In this document: positions 44,740 to 53,508 of the stretch, piece after piece
How the letters are laid out: each line of letters begins with the position of its first letter
Position numbering within the stretch: position 1 is the first letter of the stretch
Assembly: GCF_044803115.1 (NCBI RefSeq)
Contig: NZ_CP085224.1
Location: 930,001-994,000, forward strand
DNA from: Caenispirillum salinarum_A
Lineage (GTDB): Bacteria > Pseudomonadota > Alphaproteobacteria > Rhodospirillales > Rhodospirillaceae
Length of the DNA stretch: 64,000 nucleotides
Direction: 5' to 3'
Program-made: the position numbers and the translations under genes
The notes under the pieces: generated by a model
Databases searched by the model: none
What the model saw: the letters and a program-made list of their open reading frames with translations, nothing else
What the model was told of the DNA's origin: nothing

Positions 44740-44783
44740 CCACCCTCCGTAGCGGCTCCATTGTGCAGATACCGCACCCCGCC

Positions 44784-46004
44784 TTAAGCGGTGTCGCGGC
44801 GGCCGGCGGCGCGGGGCGCCCGGCCATGCTCGAAGAAGAAGCGGAGCATCTCGCGGCTCGCGTCCGGGCCGCGGGGATCGGTGTAGGACCCGGCCGTACT
44901 TCCGCCGGCCCAGGCATGGCCGGCGCCGTGGATGGTCCAGTGCTCGCACACCGCCTCGCCCGACGGAGCGGTGTGGACGACGCGGCTGTGAGAGTGGCCG
45001 CCGGCGGTCTCCCCGCGATGGGTCGTCGCCCGTGTGCCGGCGGCCGATGACCGGGCCTGCACCGCCACGGCGTCGCCGTTGCTCGGGTTGACGGTCGTAT
45101 CCGCGTCGCCGTGGAACACGATGGTCGGGATGCGAAGGGGCGTCCGGGGGCTCGATCCGCCGCCCTGCCGCATGGCGGCGAAGGCCGACGGGATGTCGCG
45201 GGCGCTGCCGACCGGCAATCCGGAATGGACGCCGGCGGCGGCGAAAACGTCCGGGTAGGCGGCGGCAAGCACGGCCGCCGCCGCACCGCCCGCCGACAGG
45301 CCGGCGACGTAGACCCGGGCCGGGTCGGCGGGGTGGTCGCGCAGGATCTGGCGGGTGAGGCCGGCGAGGATCGACGGTTCCCCGCCGTCACGCTGCTGAT
45401 CCTTCGGATTGAACCAGTTCCAGCAGCGGTTGGCGTTGGCCGCCGCCGGCTGCTCCGGATAGGCGACGAGGCAGCCGTGTTCCTCGGCCAGGGCGTTCAT
45501 CCGGGTTCCGGCCGCGAAGTCGTCGGACGACTGGGTGCAGCCGTGCAGCATGACGATCAGGGGCAGGGGCGTCGCCGGGCGGTTGGCGGGAACGTAGAGC
45601 TTGTAGTCCCGTGATCCGGCGGCGTTGGCGTAGGTGAAGGTCTCGAAGGAGGCGCCGTCCGGCAGCGGTTCCGTCACCGTGCGCGCCGTCTTGCCAAGGC
45701 CGCTGGGGCCGCCGTTCCGGCGCGCCTCCTCGGCCAGCCGCCGCAGCGTCGCTCCCAGGCCGGCGCCCGGAGAGGGGCGGGTCCGTTCGGCTTTCGGAGG
45801 CGCCTGTTCGGTGCGGGGGCGCGGGGCGTCCACCGTGATGTAATCGGCGTCAATGACGGGCGCCGACGGGCCGCGAGGCGGCGCGGACGCCGACGCCGTC
45901 TCGCCGTTGAGCAGGCGCTGGATGAGCGCGGTCGCGTCGGACAGCTTGCCGGCGCGGGTCAGGCGCGTTGCTTCGGCCATGCCCTTGGTCAGGGTTTCGG
46001 TCAT
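44784..46004 (-). CDS. PHB depolymerase family esterase
   Basis: A 406-residue alpha/beta hydrolase of the PhaZ/LpqC-type esterase family. The N-terminus (MTETLTKGMAEATRLTRAGK) and a Pro-rich linker precede the catalytic domain: oxyanion stretch LIVMLHGCTQSSDDFAAGT, lipase-like box GLSAGG with the nucleophilic Ser, Asp in FHGDADTTVNP and His in GAGHAW. No signal peptide is seen, so it may act on intracellular polymer or short esters. Start 46004 is chosen over a longer reading that would enter the upstream CopG gene. The CopG gene precedes it by 67 nt. Confidence 0.9.
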   Translation of the reverse strand: MTETLTKGMAEATRLTRAGKLSDATALIQRLLNGETASASAPPRGPSAPVIDADYITVDAPRPRTEQAPPKAERTRPSPGAGLGATLRRLAEEARRNGGPSGLGKTARTVTEPLPDGASFETFTYANAAGSRDYKLYVPANRPATPLPLIVMLHGCTQSSDDFAAGTRMNALAEEHGCLVAYPEQPAAANANRCWNWFNPKDQQRDGGEPSILAGLTRQILRDHPADPARVYVAGLSAGGAAAAVLAAAYPDVFAAAGVHSGLPVGSARDIPSAFAAMRQGGGSSPRTPLRIPTIVFHGDADTTVNPSNGDAVAVQARSSAAGTRATTHRGETAGGHSHSRVVHTAPSGEAVCEHWTIHGAGHAWAGGSTAGSYTDPRGPDASREMLRFFFEHGRAPRAAGRRDTA

Positions 46005-46071
46005 CGAGGAGTCTTTCAAGTTGTTTCCTGAGGGAGGGACCGTCTTCCTGCGGGCATCGCCGCGAAAGCCG

Positions 46072-46491
46072 TTACGTGGTCCGGTCGGCGAGCGCCGCCT
46101 TGACGTCGGGGCTCGCGTGGAGGGCGCCAAGGACGGAAACGGATGCGATGGTGGCGCGGGCAAGCTCGGGCGTGACGTCCGGCGCGATGCTGCAGAGGCC
46201 GAGCACCCGGATCTCCAGCATCTGCCCGGCGTCGCGTGCCGCTTCCAGGTCCTGCCGGCCGTAATGCCGCAGGCCGAGGTCGACGCTTTTGCGCGCGACC
46301 GCCTGCCGGACGACGTCGTTGTGCCGGTCGATCTGGTTGCGGATGGCGGTGCGGATGAAGTCGGTACGGTTGGAATAGAAGCCTTCCTGCACCAACAGGT
46401 CGACGTGCCCGAGGTCCACGAAGCCCAGGTTGATCGTAATTTTCTCGCTCTCCGCCGCCTTTGCGGGAGATGCTCCCTTGCTCCTCACCAT
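46072..46491 (-). CDS. CopG-family ribbon-helix-helix regulator
   Basis: 139 residues. A Lys/Glu-rich N-terminus is followed by the RHH DNA-binding part (KITINLGFVDLGHVDLLVQE, GFYSNRTDFIRTAIRNQID) and a C-terminal helical domain. It heads the minus-strand pair with the PHB-depolymerase-type gene and probably controls it. The CCATCC-GTGT-GGATGG inverted repeat 18 nt upstream of its start could be its operator. Confidence 0.8.
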   Translation of the reverse strand: MVRSKGASPAKAAESEKITINLGFVDLGHVDLLVQEGFYSNRTDFIRTAIRNQIDRHNDVVRQAVARKSVDLGLRHYGRQDLEAARDAGQMLEIRVLGLCSIAPDVTPELARATIASVSVLGALHASPDVKAALADRTT

Positions 46492-46509
46492 CTCGGTTCC
46501 ATCCTCTTG

Positions 46510-46525
46510 CCATCCGTGTGGATGG
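46510..46525. promoter_or_regulatory. Inverted repeat ahead of the CopG gene
   Basis: CCATCC and GGATGG arms around GTGT, positioned between promoter and start region of the CopG gene: a candidate autoregulatory operator for an RHH protein. Confidence 0.4.
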
Positions 46526-46639
46526 TGATATGGGCATGGGCGGCGGCCGGCGCAAGAGCGTGGGATGGGACCGACACGTGGCGAAAGTCCGACGCTTACG
46601 AGGCAGGGGCTCGATCCACGACATCGCGTAGCCGGCCGG

Positions 46640-47069
46640 ACACCTGGAATTGATCAATGAGAGCCAGATATGGGCCCTCGTCCCCTACACGGTCTTCGAC
46701 CCCGACGTCCGTGTCGCTGTCGAGAAAGACGTCCTTGACCAGCTGGCGGGCGGAGTAGCAGTCGAAGGAGCCGCGCGCACTCGTCGCCCTGGCCGAAGAC
46801 CTGCGTCAGCACCCGTGCCCAGCGCGGGCCGTCCTCGCCCTGGGCCCAGTGGAGGGGGCGACGCAGTGCGTCTGCATGTCGACAATGAATTCATCGCCCG
46901 TCAGCACCTGCTCGGCCGCCGCTGGTTCCAGCGCGGCCTCGTCGGGCAGCGCGAACCGGCCGCCGCGTCTGCCGGCGGCGGCGTGGGCCTTGTTGAAGGC
47001 GAGAAGCGTGGCGGCGCCGCAGGCCGACGTCAGGAAGGTCCGCCGACCCAGCCCCAGCCGCTTTGCCAT
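46640..47069 (-). pseudogene. Secreted amidohydrolase, frameshifted and truncated
   Basis: A Tat-type start (RLGLGRRTFLTSACGAATLL) and FIVDMQTHCVAPS, the metal-binding start of amidohydrolase-2 enzymes, are intact from 47069. The frame then breaks. A second frame gives WAQGEDGPRWARVLTQVFGQ, and a third gives FDCYSARQLVKDVFLDSDTD before sequence similarity ends near 46660. At least two frameshifts and loss of the C-terminal two-thirds make it non-functional. Confidence 0.65.
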
Positions 47070-47276
47070 CGCCCCCGCCCGCTCGTGCGCCAGAGCATTG
47101 CACGGAATATGCCCCCAAGCGGCCAGGAAGCAGTGACGTCAACCGCGACGGGCGGTCGGAGGGCGGGAGAGACCTCAGACTGCTCATCCTCAAACATTTA
47201 GACGATATCCTTCCGCACCCGCAACAATACGACAGGCGTTGAAGTGTCTGGAGTATGCGTCTCGGGAGGATCCCCA

Positions 47277-48677
47277 ATGACAACAAGACAAACAGACGGC
47301 CTCGACCCCGCCATCGTGGCGGAGATCGAAGCCCGCCGCGCCGCCGAGGATGCCCATCTGCGGCGGCTGAAGGCGGCCAGGGAAGATTGCGACTGCAAGG
47401 ACGGCATGTTCGCCGGCGTCACTTCGCGCCGGGGCGTGCTGGCGGGCTTCACCGCCGCCGCCGCCGGGCTGGCCGCTTCGGCCGCGCGGGCCGGGGAGGG
47501 CGCGCCGGTGGAAGGCATTCCGCCCGGTGCCAAGGACTTCCCCGTGCCGGACACGCCGTGGAAGTCGCTCGGCCCGCCGGTCAACCGCAATGGCGGCTAT
47601 GGTTCGCGCTCCCAGTTCGAGACGGAAGTGCGCTGGCGCTACCCCACCGCCACGGACACCACGTCGTGGTCCATGACCCCACTGGGGGAGGGCATGGGCA
47701 TCGTCACGCCGTCCGGCCTGCACTTCGAGCGGCACCACGCGGGCGTCGCCGTCATAGACCCCTCGCATCACAGGCTTCTGGTTCACGGGATGGTGGACCG
47801 GCCGCTGGTGTTCGACATGGCGTCGCTGCGGCGCTATCCGGCGGTGTCGCGGATGCACTTCATCGAATGCTCGGGCAACGGGCTGACGGAGTGGAAGGAG
47901 CCCACGCTCAAGACCGTGCAGGGCACCCACGGGCTGACCAGCACGTCGGAATGGACGGGCGTGCCGCTGTCGACCCTCCTGGCCGAGGCGGGCGTGCAGG
48001 ACGGCGCGGCCTGGATTCTGGCCGAGGGCGCGGACGGCGCCATGATGACCCGCTCCATCCCCATCGACAAGGCGTGGGACGACGCGCTGCTCGCCTACGG
48101 CCAGAACGGTGAGATGCTGCGGCCGGAGCAGGGCTACCCGCTGCGCCTGCTGCTGCCGGGGTGGGAGGGCAACACGCACATCAAGTGGCTGCGGCGGCTG
48201 GAGATCAGTGACAAGCCGTTCATGACGCGCGAGGAAACGTCCAAGTATACCGACACCATGCCCGACGGCCGCTCGCGCCAGTTCAGCATGGTGATGGAGG
48301 CGAAATCCGTCATCACCTTCCCTTCCGGCGAGATGAAGCTGCCCAAGCCCGGCTTCTACGAGGTCACGGGCATCGCGTGGTCCGGCCGGGGGCGCATCCA
48401 GGCCGTGGAGGTTTCCGCGGACGGCGGCCGCACCTGGGCGCCGGCGATGCTGGACGGGCCGGCCCTGCCCATCTGCCACACGCGGTTCCGCTTCCCCTGG
48501 CGGTGGGACGGGCAGCCGGCCATCCTGCAAAGCCGCTGCATCGATGAAACGGGCTACGTCCAGCCCACCATCGCCGAGCTTGTGAAGGAGCGCGGCCTCA
48601 ACAGCGTCTACCACCTGAACGGCATCCAGAGCTGGAAGGTGGACAGCGACGGGAGCGTGACCAATGTCCATGCATGA
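47277..48677 (+). CDS. soxC: Sulfite/sulfane dehydrogenase molybdenum subunit SoxC
   Basis: A 466-residue periplasmic sulfite-oxidase-family protein. A Tat signal (TSRRGVLAGFTAAAAG) sits ~60 residues in, as in other SoxC. The molybdopterin domain has the Mo-ligand Cys198 (HFIECSGNG) and the typical PLSTLLAEAG, GYPLRLLLPGWEGN and C-terminal dimerisation domain. GGGAGGATCCCCA precedes ATG 47277. It overlaps the cytochrome gene by 14 bp. In the Sox pathway it oxidises sulfane sulfur bound to SoxYZ; no other sox genes are in this window. Confidence 0.93.
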   Translation: MTTRQTDGLDPAIVAEIEARRAAEDAHLRRLKAAREDCDCKDGMFAGVTSRRGVLAGFTAAAAGLAASAARAGEGAPVEGIPPGAKDFPVPDTPWKSLGPPVNRNGGYGSRSQFETEVRWRYPTATDTTSWSMTPLGEGMGIVTPSGLHFERHHAGVAVIDPSHHRLLVHGMVDRPLVFDMASLRRYPAVSRMHFIECSGNGLTEWKEPTLKTVQGTHGLTSTSEWTGVPLSTLLAEAGVQDGAAWILAEGADGAMMTRSIPIDKAWDDALLAYGQNGEMLRPEQGYPLRLLLPGWEGNTHIKWLRRLEISDKPFMTREETSKYTDTMPDGRSRQFSMVMEAKSVITFPSGEMKLPKPGFYEVTGIAWSGRGRIQAVEVSADGGRTWAPAMLDGPALPICHTRFRFPWRWDGQPAILQSRCIDETGYVQPTIAELVKERGLNSVYHLNGIQSWKVDSDGSVTNVHA

Positions 48678-49302
48678 CCGCGGAAACACCCGGCTGCTTC
48701 TGGCCTCGGCGGCGCTCGCGCTGGTGCTGGCGGCACCCTCCCACGCCATGCAGGAACAGGCGGAAAAGGCCCCCGAGGCCGTCGCTCCCGACGCGGGCAC
48801 GCCCGCCGGCCCGACGGAGGTCTCCTTCGGCTTCGGCCAGCCGGCGCCCGACGACCTGATCGCCCAGTGGGCCATCGCCATTCCGCCCGACGGGGAGCAC
48901 CTGCCGGACGGCTCTGGCTCGGTGGAGCAGGGGCGGGAGGTCTTCAACACCGCCTGCGCCGCCTGCCATGGCGAGGACCTTCAGGGTGTTGCGGGTACCG
49001 GCGGCGTGGCGCTGATCGGCGGCCGGGGGACGCTCGGCACCGACGCGCCGAAGAAGACGGTGGAGAGCTACTGGCCCTACGCGACGACGCTGTTCGACTA
49101 CGTCCGCCGCGCCATGCCCTTCACCGACCCCGGCAGCCTGACGGATGAAGAGGTCTACGCCGTCAGCGCCTACATCCTCAACCGCGGCGAAATCATCCCC
49201 GCCGACGCGACCATGGACGCCGACACGCTGCCCCGCGTGGAGATGCCCAACCGCGACGGCTTCTACCCAGACCCGCGCCCGGACGTGCAGGACTATCGCT
49301 AG
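48664..49302 (+). CDS. Monoheme c-type cytochrome, SoxD-like partner of SoxC
   Basis: 212 residues with a Sec signal peptide ending near APSHA and one heme motif CAACH at 98-102, with the distal Met likely in RAMPFTDPGSLTDEEVYAV. SoxD proteins proper are larger and usually diheme, so this is a short version, closer in size to a SorB-type single-heme electron acceptor. Overlap with soxC indicates a heterodimeric dehydrogenase. Confidence 0.85.
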   Translation: MSMHDRGNTRLLLASAALALVLAAPSHAMQEQAEKAPEAVAPDAGTPAGPTEVSFGFGQPAPDDLIAQWAIAIPPDGEHLPDGSGSVEQGREVFNTACAACHGEDLQGVAGTGGVALIGGRGTLGTDAPKKTVESYWPYATTLFDYVRRAMPFTDPGSLTDEEVYAVSAYILNRGEIIPADATMDADTLPRVEMPNRDGFYPDPRPDVQDYR

Positions 49303-49309
49303 AGGAAAG

Positions 49310-49332
49310 GGGCCCGGCACCGCGCCGGGCCC
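49310..49332 (+). terminator. Hairpin after the sox gene pair
   Basis: GGGCCCGGC / GCCGGGCCC, a 9-bp perfect stem with a 5-nt loop, 8 nt after the stop, followed by a weak pyrimidine run (TCGTCC). Confidence 0.6.
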
Positions 49333-49408
49333 TCGTCCTAGATTTTCAGTCTGTCACCGGCGGCGTCGTTCGCGAGCAGGTGACGGGCACAGGCACGCGA
49401 GTGACGCC

Positions 49409-49640
49409 TCAGGGCCGGCGCACCAGGTCGGGCACGCCCAGGTTCCCGATCAGCCGGTCGATTTCGCGGGCCACCAACTCCAGGTCGCTGTCGCGCACCG
49501 CCGAGGCTGGTCTGCGTGAGGTTGAATGCGATGTGCAGGCCAAGGCCGGTCTTGCCGCGCCCGCGCGCCCGAGTGAAGAAAGGATTGAAAACCTTGGGAT
49601 GGAAAACGGCGTGGAAGGTTTCGACGCCGATTGACAGTCA
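49409..49640 (-). pseudogene. Histidine-kinase ATPase remnant and a second tail fragment
   Basis: On the minus strand from about 49610, one frame reads VFNPFFTRARGRGKTGLGLH, then IAFNLTQTSLGG: the F and G2 boxes of a histidine-kinase ATPase domain, without the rest. In another frame, AVRDSDLELVAREIDRLIGN and then LGVPDLVRRP ends at 49409. This looks like the tail of a different protein. Neither has a start. The 49333-49762 interval therefore holds gene debris only. Confidence 0.55.
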
Positions 49641-49762
49641 TGGGATGAGGCTGACGGTCGGCTCTTCTCCGGCCGCCGCCTGCTCCACAGCCCGGTGCTT
49701 GGAGTCCACGGGAAAGTACCGCCGCTTTTTCTTCGGCAGGCCGGTCATCGGACATTTGAGCC

Positions 49763-51931
49763 CTAGCCCCTGGAGCCTTGACCGGCCGCTAGGGCGGGCT
49801 CGCCGTCGCACGATTGCTGCGACGGCGCGGGCGCCGCGGCCAGCGTGACAGTGACCGTGGTGCCCACACCGGGCTCGGATGTCAGGTGCACCGTGCCGTC
49901 CAGCCGTTCGACGATCTCCGCAACAATGCTGAGGCCGAGCCCGAATCCGTTGGTGAAGTCCCGGGTCGGATTGTTGATCTGCTCATAAGGACGAAAGATG
50001 CGCGCCTGGTCGGCGACCGGAATGCCGATGCCGGTATCCTCGACCGTCAGGCTGACGCGGCCAGGGACATCAGCCCTGATCTTGAGCGTGACGTGACCGT
50101 GTTCCGTGAACTTGACGGCGTTGTCCACCAGGTTCTGGATGAGCCTGCGCAGGAGCAACGCGTCGGCTATCACTTCAGGTGCCTGATCGGCTTGCTGCGG
50201 TTCGAGCGCGATCTCGATGGGTTTGCCTGTCGAGGCCCGTGCTTGCGCGAGAACATCCGTGCAGAGAACGTGGATGTTAACGGGCTTGAGGTCGGCGGGC
50301 ATCAAGCCTGCCGTCAGACGGCTGAATTCACTGAGTTCATTGATGTAGCGCGTCAGGCTTTTCGTGGCGACGGCGATGTCAAAAACCATCTCCCGCTCAC
50401 GCTCTTCGAGGACCGGCGATTTTGCAAGGCGGCGGATTTGCAGCGTGATCGCCTGGACCGGCTGCCGCAGGTCATGGCTCGTGGCGGCGAGATAGCGGTT
50501 CTTCTCGGAGGTCGCCTGGCGCGCCTGCCGGAGGGCCGCTTCACGGTCGGTAACGTCCGTCAGGGCCAATGTCCGCCGGCCCGTTCCCGATACGCCCGCC
50601 CTTGCCGTGCCGATGATCTCCCGGGATTCGTTGACCTCGATGTCCTGCCTTTGTCCATCGGCCGCCGTTGCCGCAAGGGTCACGGGAAGGGGCCGGGTGC
50701 CGGCGACGATCTCCTCGATACGCTCGGCCTCACGGGCATCAAAAAGAACGGAAAGATGTCCCCCGGGTCTGGCATCCGGCGCGAAGCGCCGTGCTGCTCG
50801 ATTGGCGTACCGGATGGAGCCGTCCGGCGTCACGCTGACGAGACCCGTGGGGCTGGTCTCGAGAACGGCCTGGAACACGATGCTGTGCGCCCTGGATGCC
50901 ATCAGGCGCCCCGATAGCGCGATGCCGAGGGACAACGCGAGAAGCAGAACGAGGAAGGGGACCCGACTTTGCAGAACGTCATGCCGCATGGCCGCGAGAT
51001 CGACCATGCCCCGGACCAGAAGGTCATTCCCGTAATCAAGAAGATCCACGACGTACCAGTCGCTCCCGTCGATGATGACCTGCCTTGCCTTGCGCGGCAG
51101 GATGGGAGGCGATACCGACCGGCCAACGGCATCGAGAAAGGCAGCATCCGCATCATCGGCGGCAAGAAGCCTGCCGTCGGCCGAATAGATCGCGATCTTC
51201 AGGTAAGCCATCTTGCTCGGCGCGGTCGCGGACGACAGGATGTCCAGCTTGAAGGCAGCCTGCAGCGTGGCTTCGTTATGCGAAATGCTCTTGCGGCCGG
51301 TCGCCTGCACCATCCAGTCCAATGGCCCCTGTTCCGGACCGGACAGGATGAAGCGCGATGTGGTGGACGGGGACATGTGGGGTGAAGCGGCCGTGGACGA
51401 GGGTGCGGCGCCGGCGTCCCGATCCACAAGACGCTTTGGGGCCGGAAGACGCCGTGCATGCGAGACCGGAATGCCGACGGTGTCGATGACGTCCCCCTTG
51501 CCATCAGACAGGATCAGGTGGTTAATTCCGAGCGGCGTCACGACATCCTGGGTCACCCAGTCCAGCGAGCCGGCGTGCGCGACAGGCCCGATCCTGTTGC
51601 CGGCAATCGTCAACAGCGTATTGATCGACCCGATTTTGCTCCCGGCCTCACGCGCACGGGCCTCCACGATCTCAGCCGCCTGAAACAGTGCCCGATCCAC
51701 CTCGCGCTGGTGGTCAATCACCAGGAAGCCGAGACCCACAAGAAGAACCAGGACGGCGACGATGCCTGCGCCGAGGCGCGACACCCGTTCCGGGGTCAGC
51801 CCGGCGCGAGTCCCGAACCGGCCGCGGCCCGAATCCCTGCCGAACACCGGTTTTGGCCGACCTTCGGTGCCTCTGACGCCGCTGTACGTGCGTCGAAACG
51901 GCGCAACTGCGATCCTGGACAACACGGACAT
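49763..51931 (-). CDS. Membrane sensor histidine kinase (HDLRQP type)
   Basis: 722 residues. A basic N-terminal tail, membrane span ~53-73, a periplasmic sensor (~75-335), second span ~338-358, a PAS domain (~370-470, GLVSVTPDGSIRYANRAARR), HisKA with His485 (ATSHDLRQPVQ) and HATPase_c (NLVDNAVKFTEHGHV, EDTGIGIPVADQ, GFGLGLSIVAEI). No receiver domain follows, unlike many HDLRQP kinases. It is divergent from an orphan substrate-binding protein, a pairing that suggests a protein-assisted sensor. No response regulator is adjacent. Confidence 0.9.
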   Translation of the reverse strand: MSVLSRIAVAPFRRTYSGVRGTEGRPKPVFGRDSGRGRFGTRAGLTPERVSRLGAGIVAVLVLLVGLGFLVIDHQREVDRALFQAAEIVEARAREAGSKIGSINTLLTIAGNRIGPVAHAGSLDWVTQDVVTPLGINHLILSDGKGDVIDTVGIPVSHARRLPAPKRLVDRDAGAAPSSTAASPHMSPSTTSRFILSGPEQGPLDWMVQATGRKSISHNEATLQAAFKLDILSSATAPSKMAYLKIAIYSADGRLLAADDADAAFLDAVGRSVSPPILPRKARQVIIDGSDWYVVDLLDYGNDLLVRGMVDLAAMRHDVLQSRVPFLVLLLALSLGIALSGRLMASRAHSIVFQAVLETSPTGLVSVTPDGSIRYANRAARRFAPDARPGGHLSVLFDAREAERIEEIVAGTRPLPVTLAATAADGQRQDIEVNESREIIGTARAGVSGTGRRTLALTDVTDREAALRQARQATSEKNRYLAATSHDLRQPVQAITLQIRRLAKSPVLEEREREMVFDIAVATKSLTRYINELSEFSRLTAGLMPADLKPVNIHVLCTDVLAQARASTGKPIEIALEPQQADQAPEVIADALLLRRLIQNLVDNAVKFTEHGHVTLKIRADVPGRVSLTVEDTGIGIPVADQARIFRPYEQINNPTRDFTNGFGLGLSIVAEIVERLDGTVHLTSEPGVGTTVTVTLAAAPAPSQQSCDGEPALAAGQGSRG

Positions 51932-52056
51932 GAGACGCTGACCCGTTGCATGCTCTAATGCAATCAGTGTAAGCCCTCCGGACCACAGGGCAAAATCGAT
52001 TTGGTGCCGGAACGGTGCCGCATAGCTACCGCTTACAGCGTCTTCGGGAGACCGCC

Positions 52057-53181
52057 ATGCGGGATACCTTCCGCGCCGTCGTCACCGCCAGCTCGCTTGC
52101 TGTCCTTCTCCTGGCTGGCGCAGCCGTCGCCGCACTGCCTCTTGGCAGCTCCGCTCGCGCGTCTGAAACGATCGGGACCCGCGTCGTGGGGGCAGGTGTG
52201 ACAAGAGGGCAAGATGATTCCCGGTCCGTGGCCCTGCTGCTCTATCGCGGTTGTGAGGAGGCGTGCACCGCCTTCAGGGATTGGCTCGCGGAACGGGGCA
52301 TCGCCGTGAAGATCCACGTGTTTGATGCCCAGGTTGATCCGGGCCGCCTTCCGACGCTCGTCAAGGCCGCCCGGCAGAGACAACCCGATGTTGTCGTAAC
52401 CTGGGGCACCCAAACGGCTCTGGCAGCCTTCGGTCCCTTAGGTGAAGTCAAGTTGGGAACGCATTTCACCGACAGGCCCGGTGTCTTCATGATTGTTTCG
52501 CAACCCGTGGCGTCGCGCCTGATTTCCACGACAGCCCCGCGTCGCCGGAACATCACGGGCACGCAGTACCTGACGGAAGAGGGAGACCAGATCGACGCCG
52601 CCCGGACGCTGCTGTCGGAATCAGGCCGGCCGCTCTCGAAGGTCGGCGTGATCTACACACCGACCGAGCCCAACGCGCAACTGAACGTGGCGAAGCTGCA
52701 CGCCGCCGCTGAAACGCGAGGGATAACCGTCATCAAAAGGGCGCTGCCGCTGAACAAGGATGGTGAACCGAACCCCGAAGCCATACCCGCCCTTGTCGCA
52801 GAACTGGCCTCCGCCGGCATCGACATGATTTACCAGCCGGCGGACACCGTCATGAACGTCAACAGGCACATCCTCGGGCGGTCGGCCCGTGGCCACGGCA
52901 TTCCCGTTTTTGCGGCGGGGGAGGCTCCGGTCCGTGATGGCGTGGCTTTCGCGGGGCTGGTGTACAGCTACGCGGCCGTCGGGCGGAAGACGGCAGAGAT
53001 CGTGGCCCGGGTGTTGGACGGTGAGAGGCCGCGGGACATTTCCGTGGTCGCGCCGGGACAGCCAGACCTTCTGTTCAATGCCGCCGTGGCCGACGACATG
53101 GGAATCGTGCCGCCGACGGACGTCATCCGCTTCCTCCGCTACACCGGCGACGCCTGCAGCATATGCGGCGAAGGGCCGTGA
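52057..53181 (+). CDS. ABC-transporter-type substrate-binding protein (ABC_sub_bind family)
   Basis: A 374-residue exported binding protein. The signal peptide is long (VTASSLAVLLLAGAAVAALP). The fold is the two-lobed periplasmic type of the TrpX/DUF534 family (PDVVVTWGTQTALAAFGPLG, NITGTQYLTEEGDQIDAA, AGIDMIYQPADTVMNVN). GGGAG precedes ATG 52057. No permease or ATPase is nearby; the only partner is the divergent histidine kinase, 125 nt away. It may serve as a periplasmic ligand sensor for that kinase. Confidence 0.87.
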   Translation: MRDTFRAVVTASSLAVLLLAGAAVAALPLGSSARASETIGTRVVGAGVTRGQDDSRSVALLLYRGCEEACTAFRDWLAERGIAVKIHVFDAQVDPGRLPTLVKAARQRQPDVVVTWGTQTALAAFGPLGEVKLGTHFTDRPGVFMIVSQPVASRLISTTAPRRRNITGTQYLTEEGDQIDAARTLLSESGRPLSKVGVIYTPTEPNAQLNVAKLHAAAETRGITVIKRALPLNKDGEPNPEAIPALVAELASAGIDMIYQPADTVMNVNRHILGRSARGHGIPVFAAGEAPVRDGVAFAGLVYSYAAVGRKTAEIVARVLDGERPRDISVVAPGQPDLLFNAAVADDMGIVPPTDVIRFLRYTGDACSICGEGP

Positions 53182-53266
53182 ACAGCGGGGCCATCGGATT
53201 GACTGTCCACCATGGCCGCCAAGGCCGGGATCTACGCGCGCGCCATCGCGCCACCGCAACCACAGG

Positions 53267-53307
53267 ATGAAAAACCCCGCCGTCTTCGCGACGGCGGGGT
53301 TTTTCAT
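53267..53307. terminator. Strong bidirectional terminator
   Basis: An 18-bp perfect stem (ATGAAAAACCCCGCCGTC and its complement) around TTCGC, with A and T tracts on both sides. Its core CCCGCCGTC is the same as in the rRNA terminator at 40178-40212. The rest of 53182-53508 contains no gene I can support. Confidence 0.9.
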
Positions 53308-53508
53308 GGTCGGCGGCCGCGGCCGAGGTGGGGGACACGCAGGGTAAACGGGCTGGCGCATGCCCGCGCGATCGACCGTCCCCTGTAGCCCATCCGCCAG
53401 TGCGTGCGCTGCCGGTTCGCCGCCGACAAGAAGGCCCGCACTACCGGCTGAGCCTCCGCCCTACCACGGCGGGGGCATCCGGCCGGGCACTTCTGCGCGT
53501 CACTGCAG

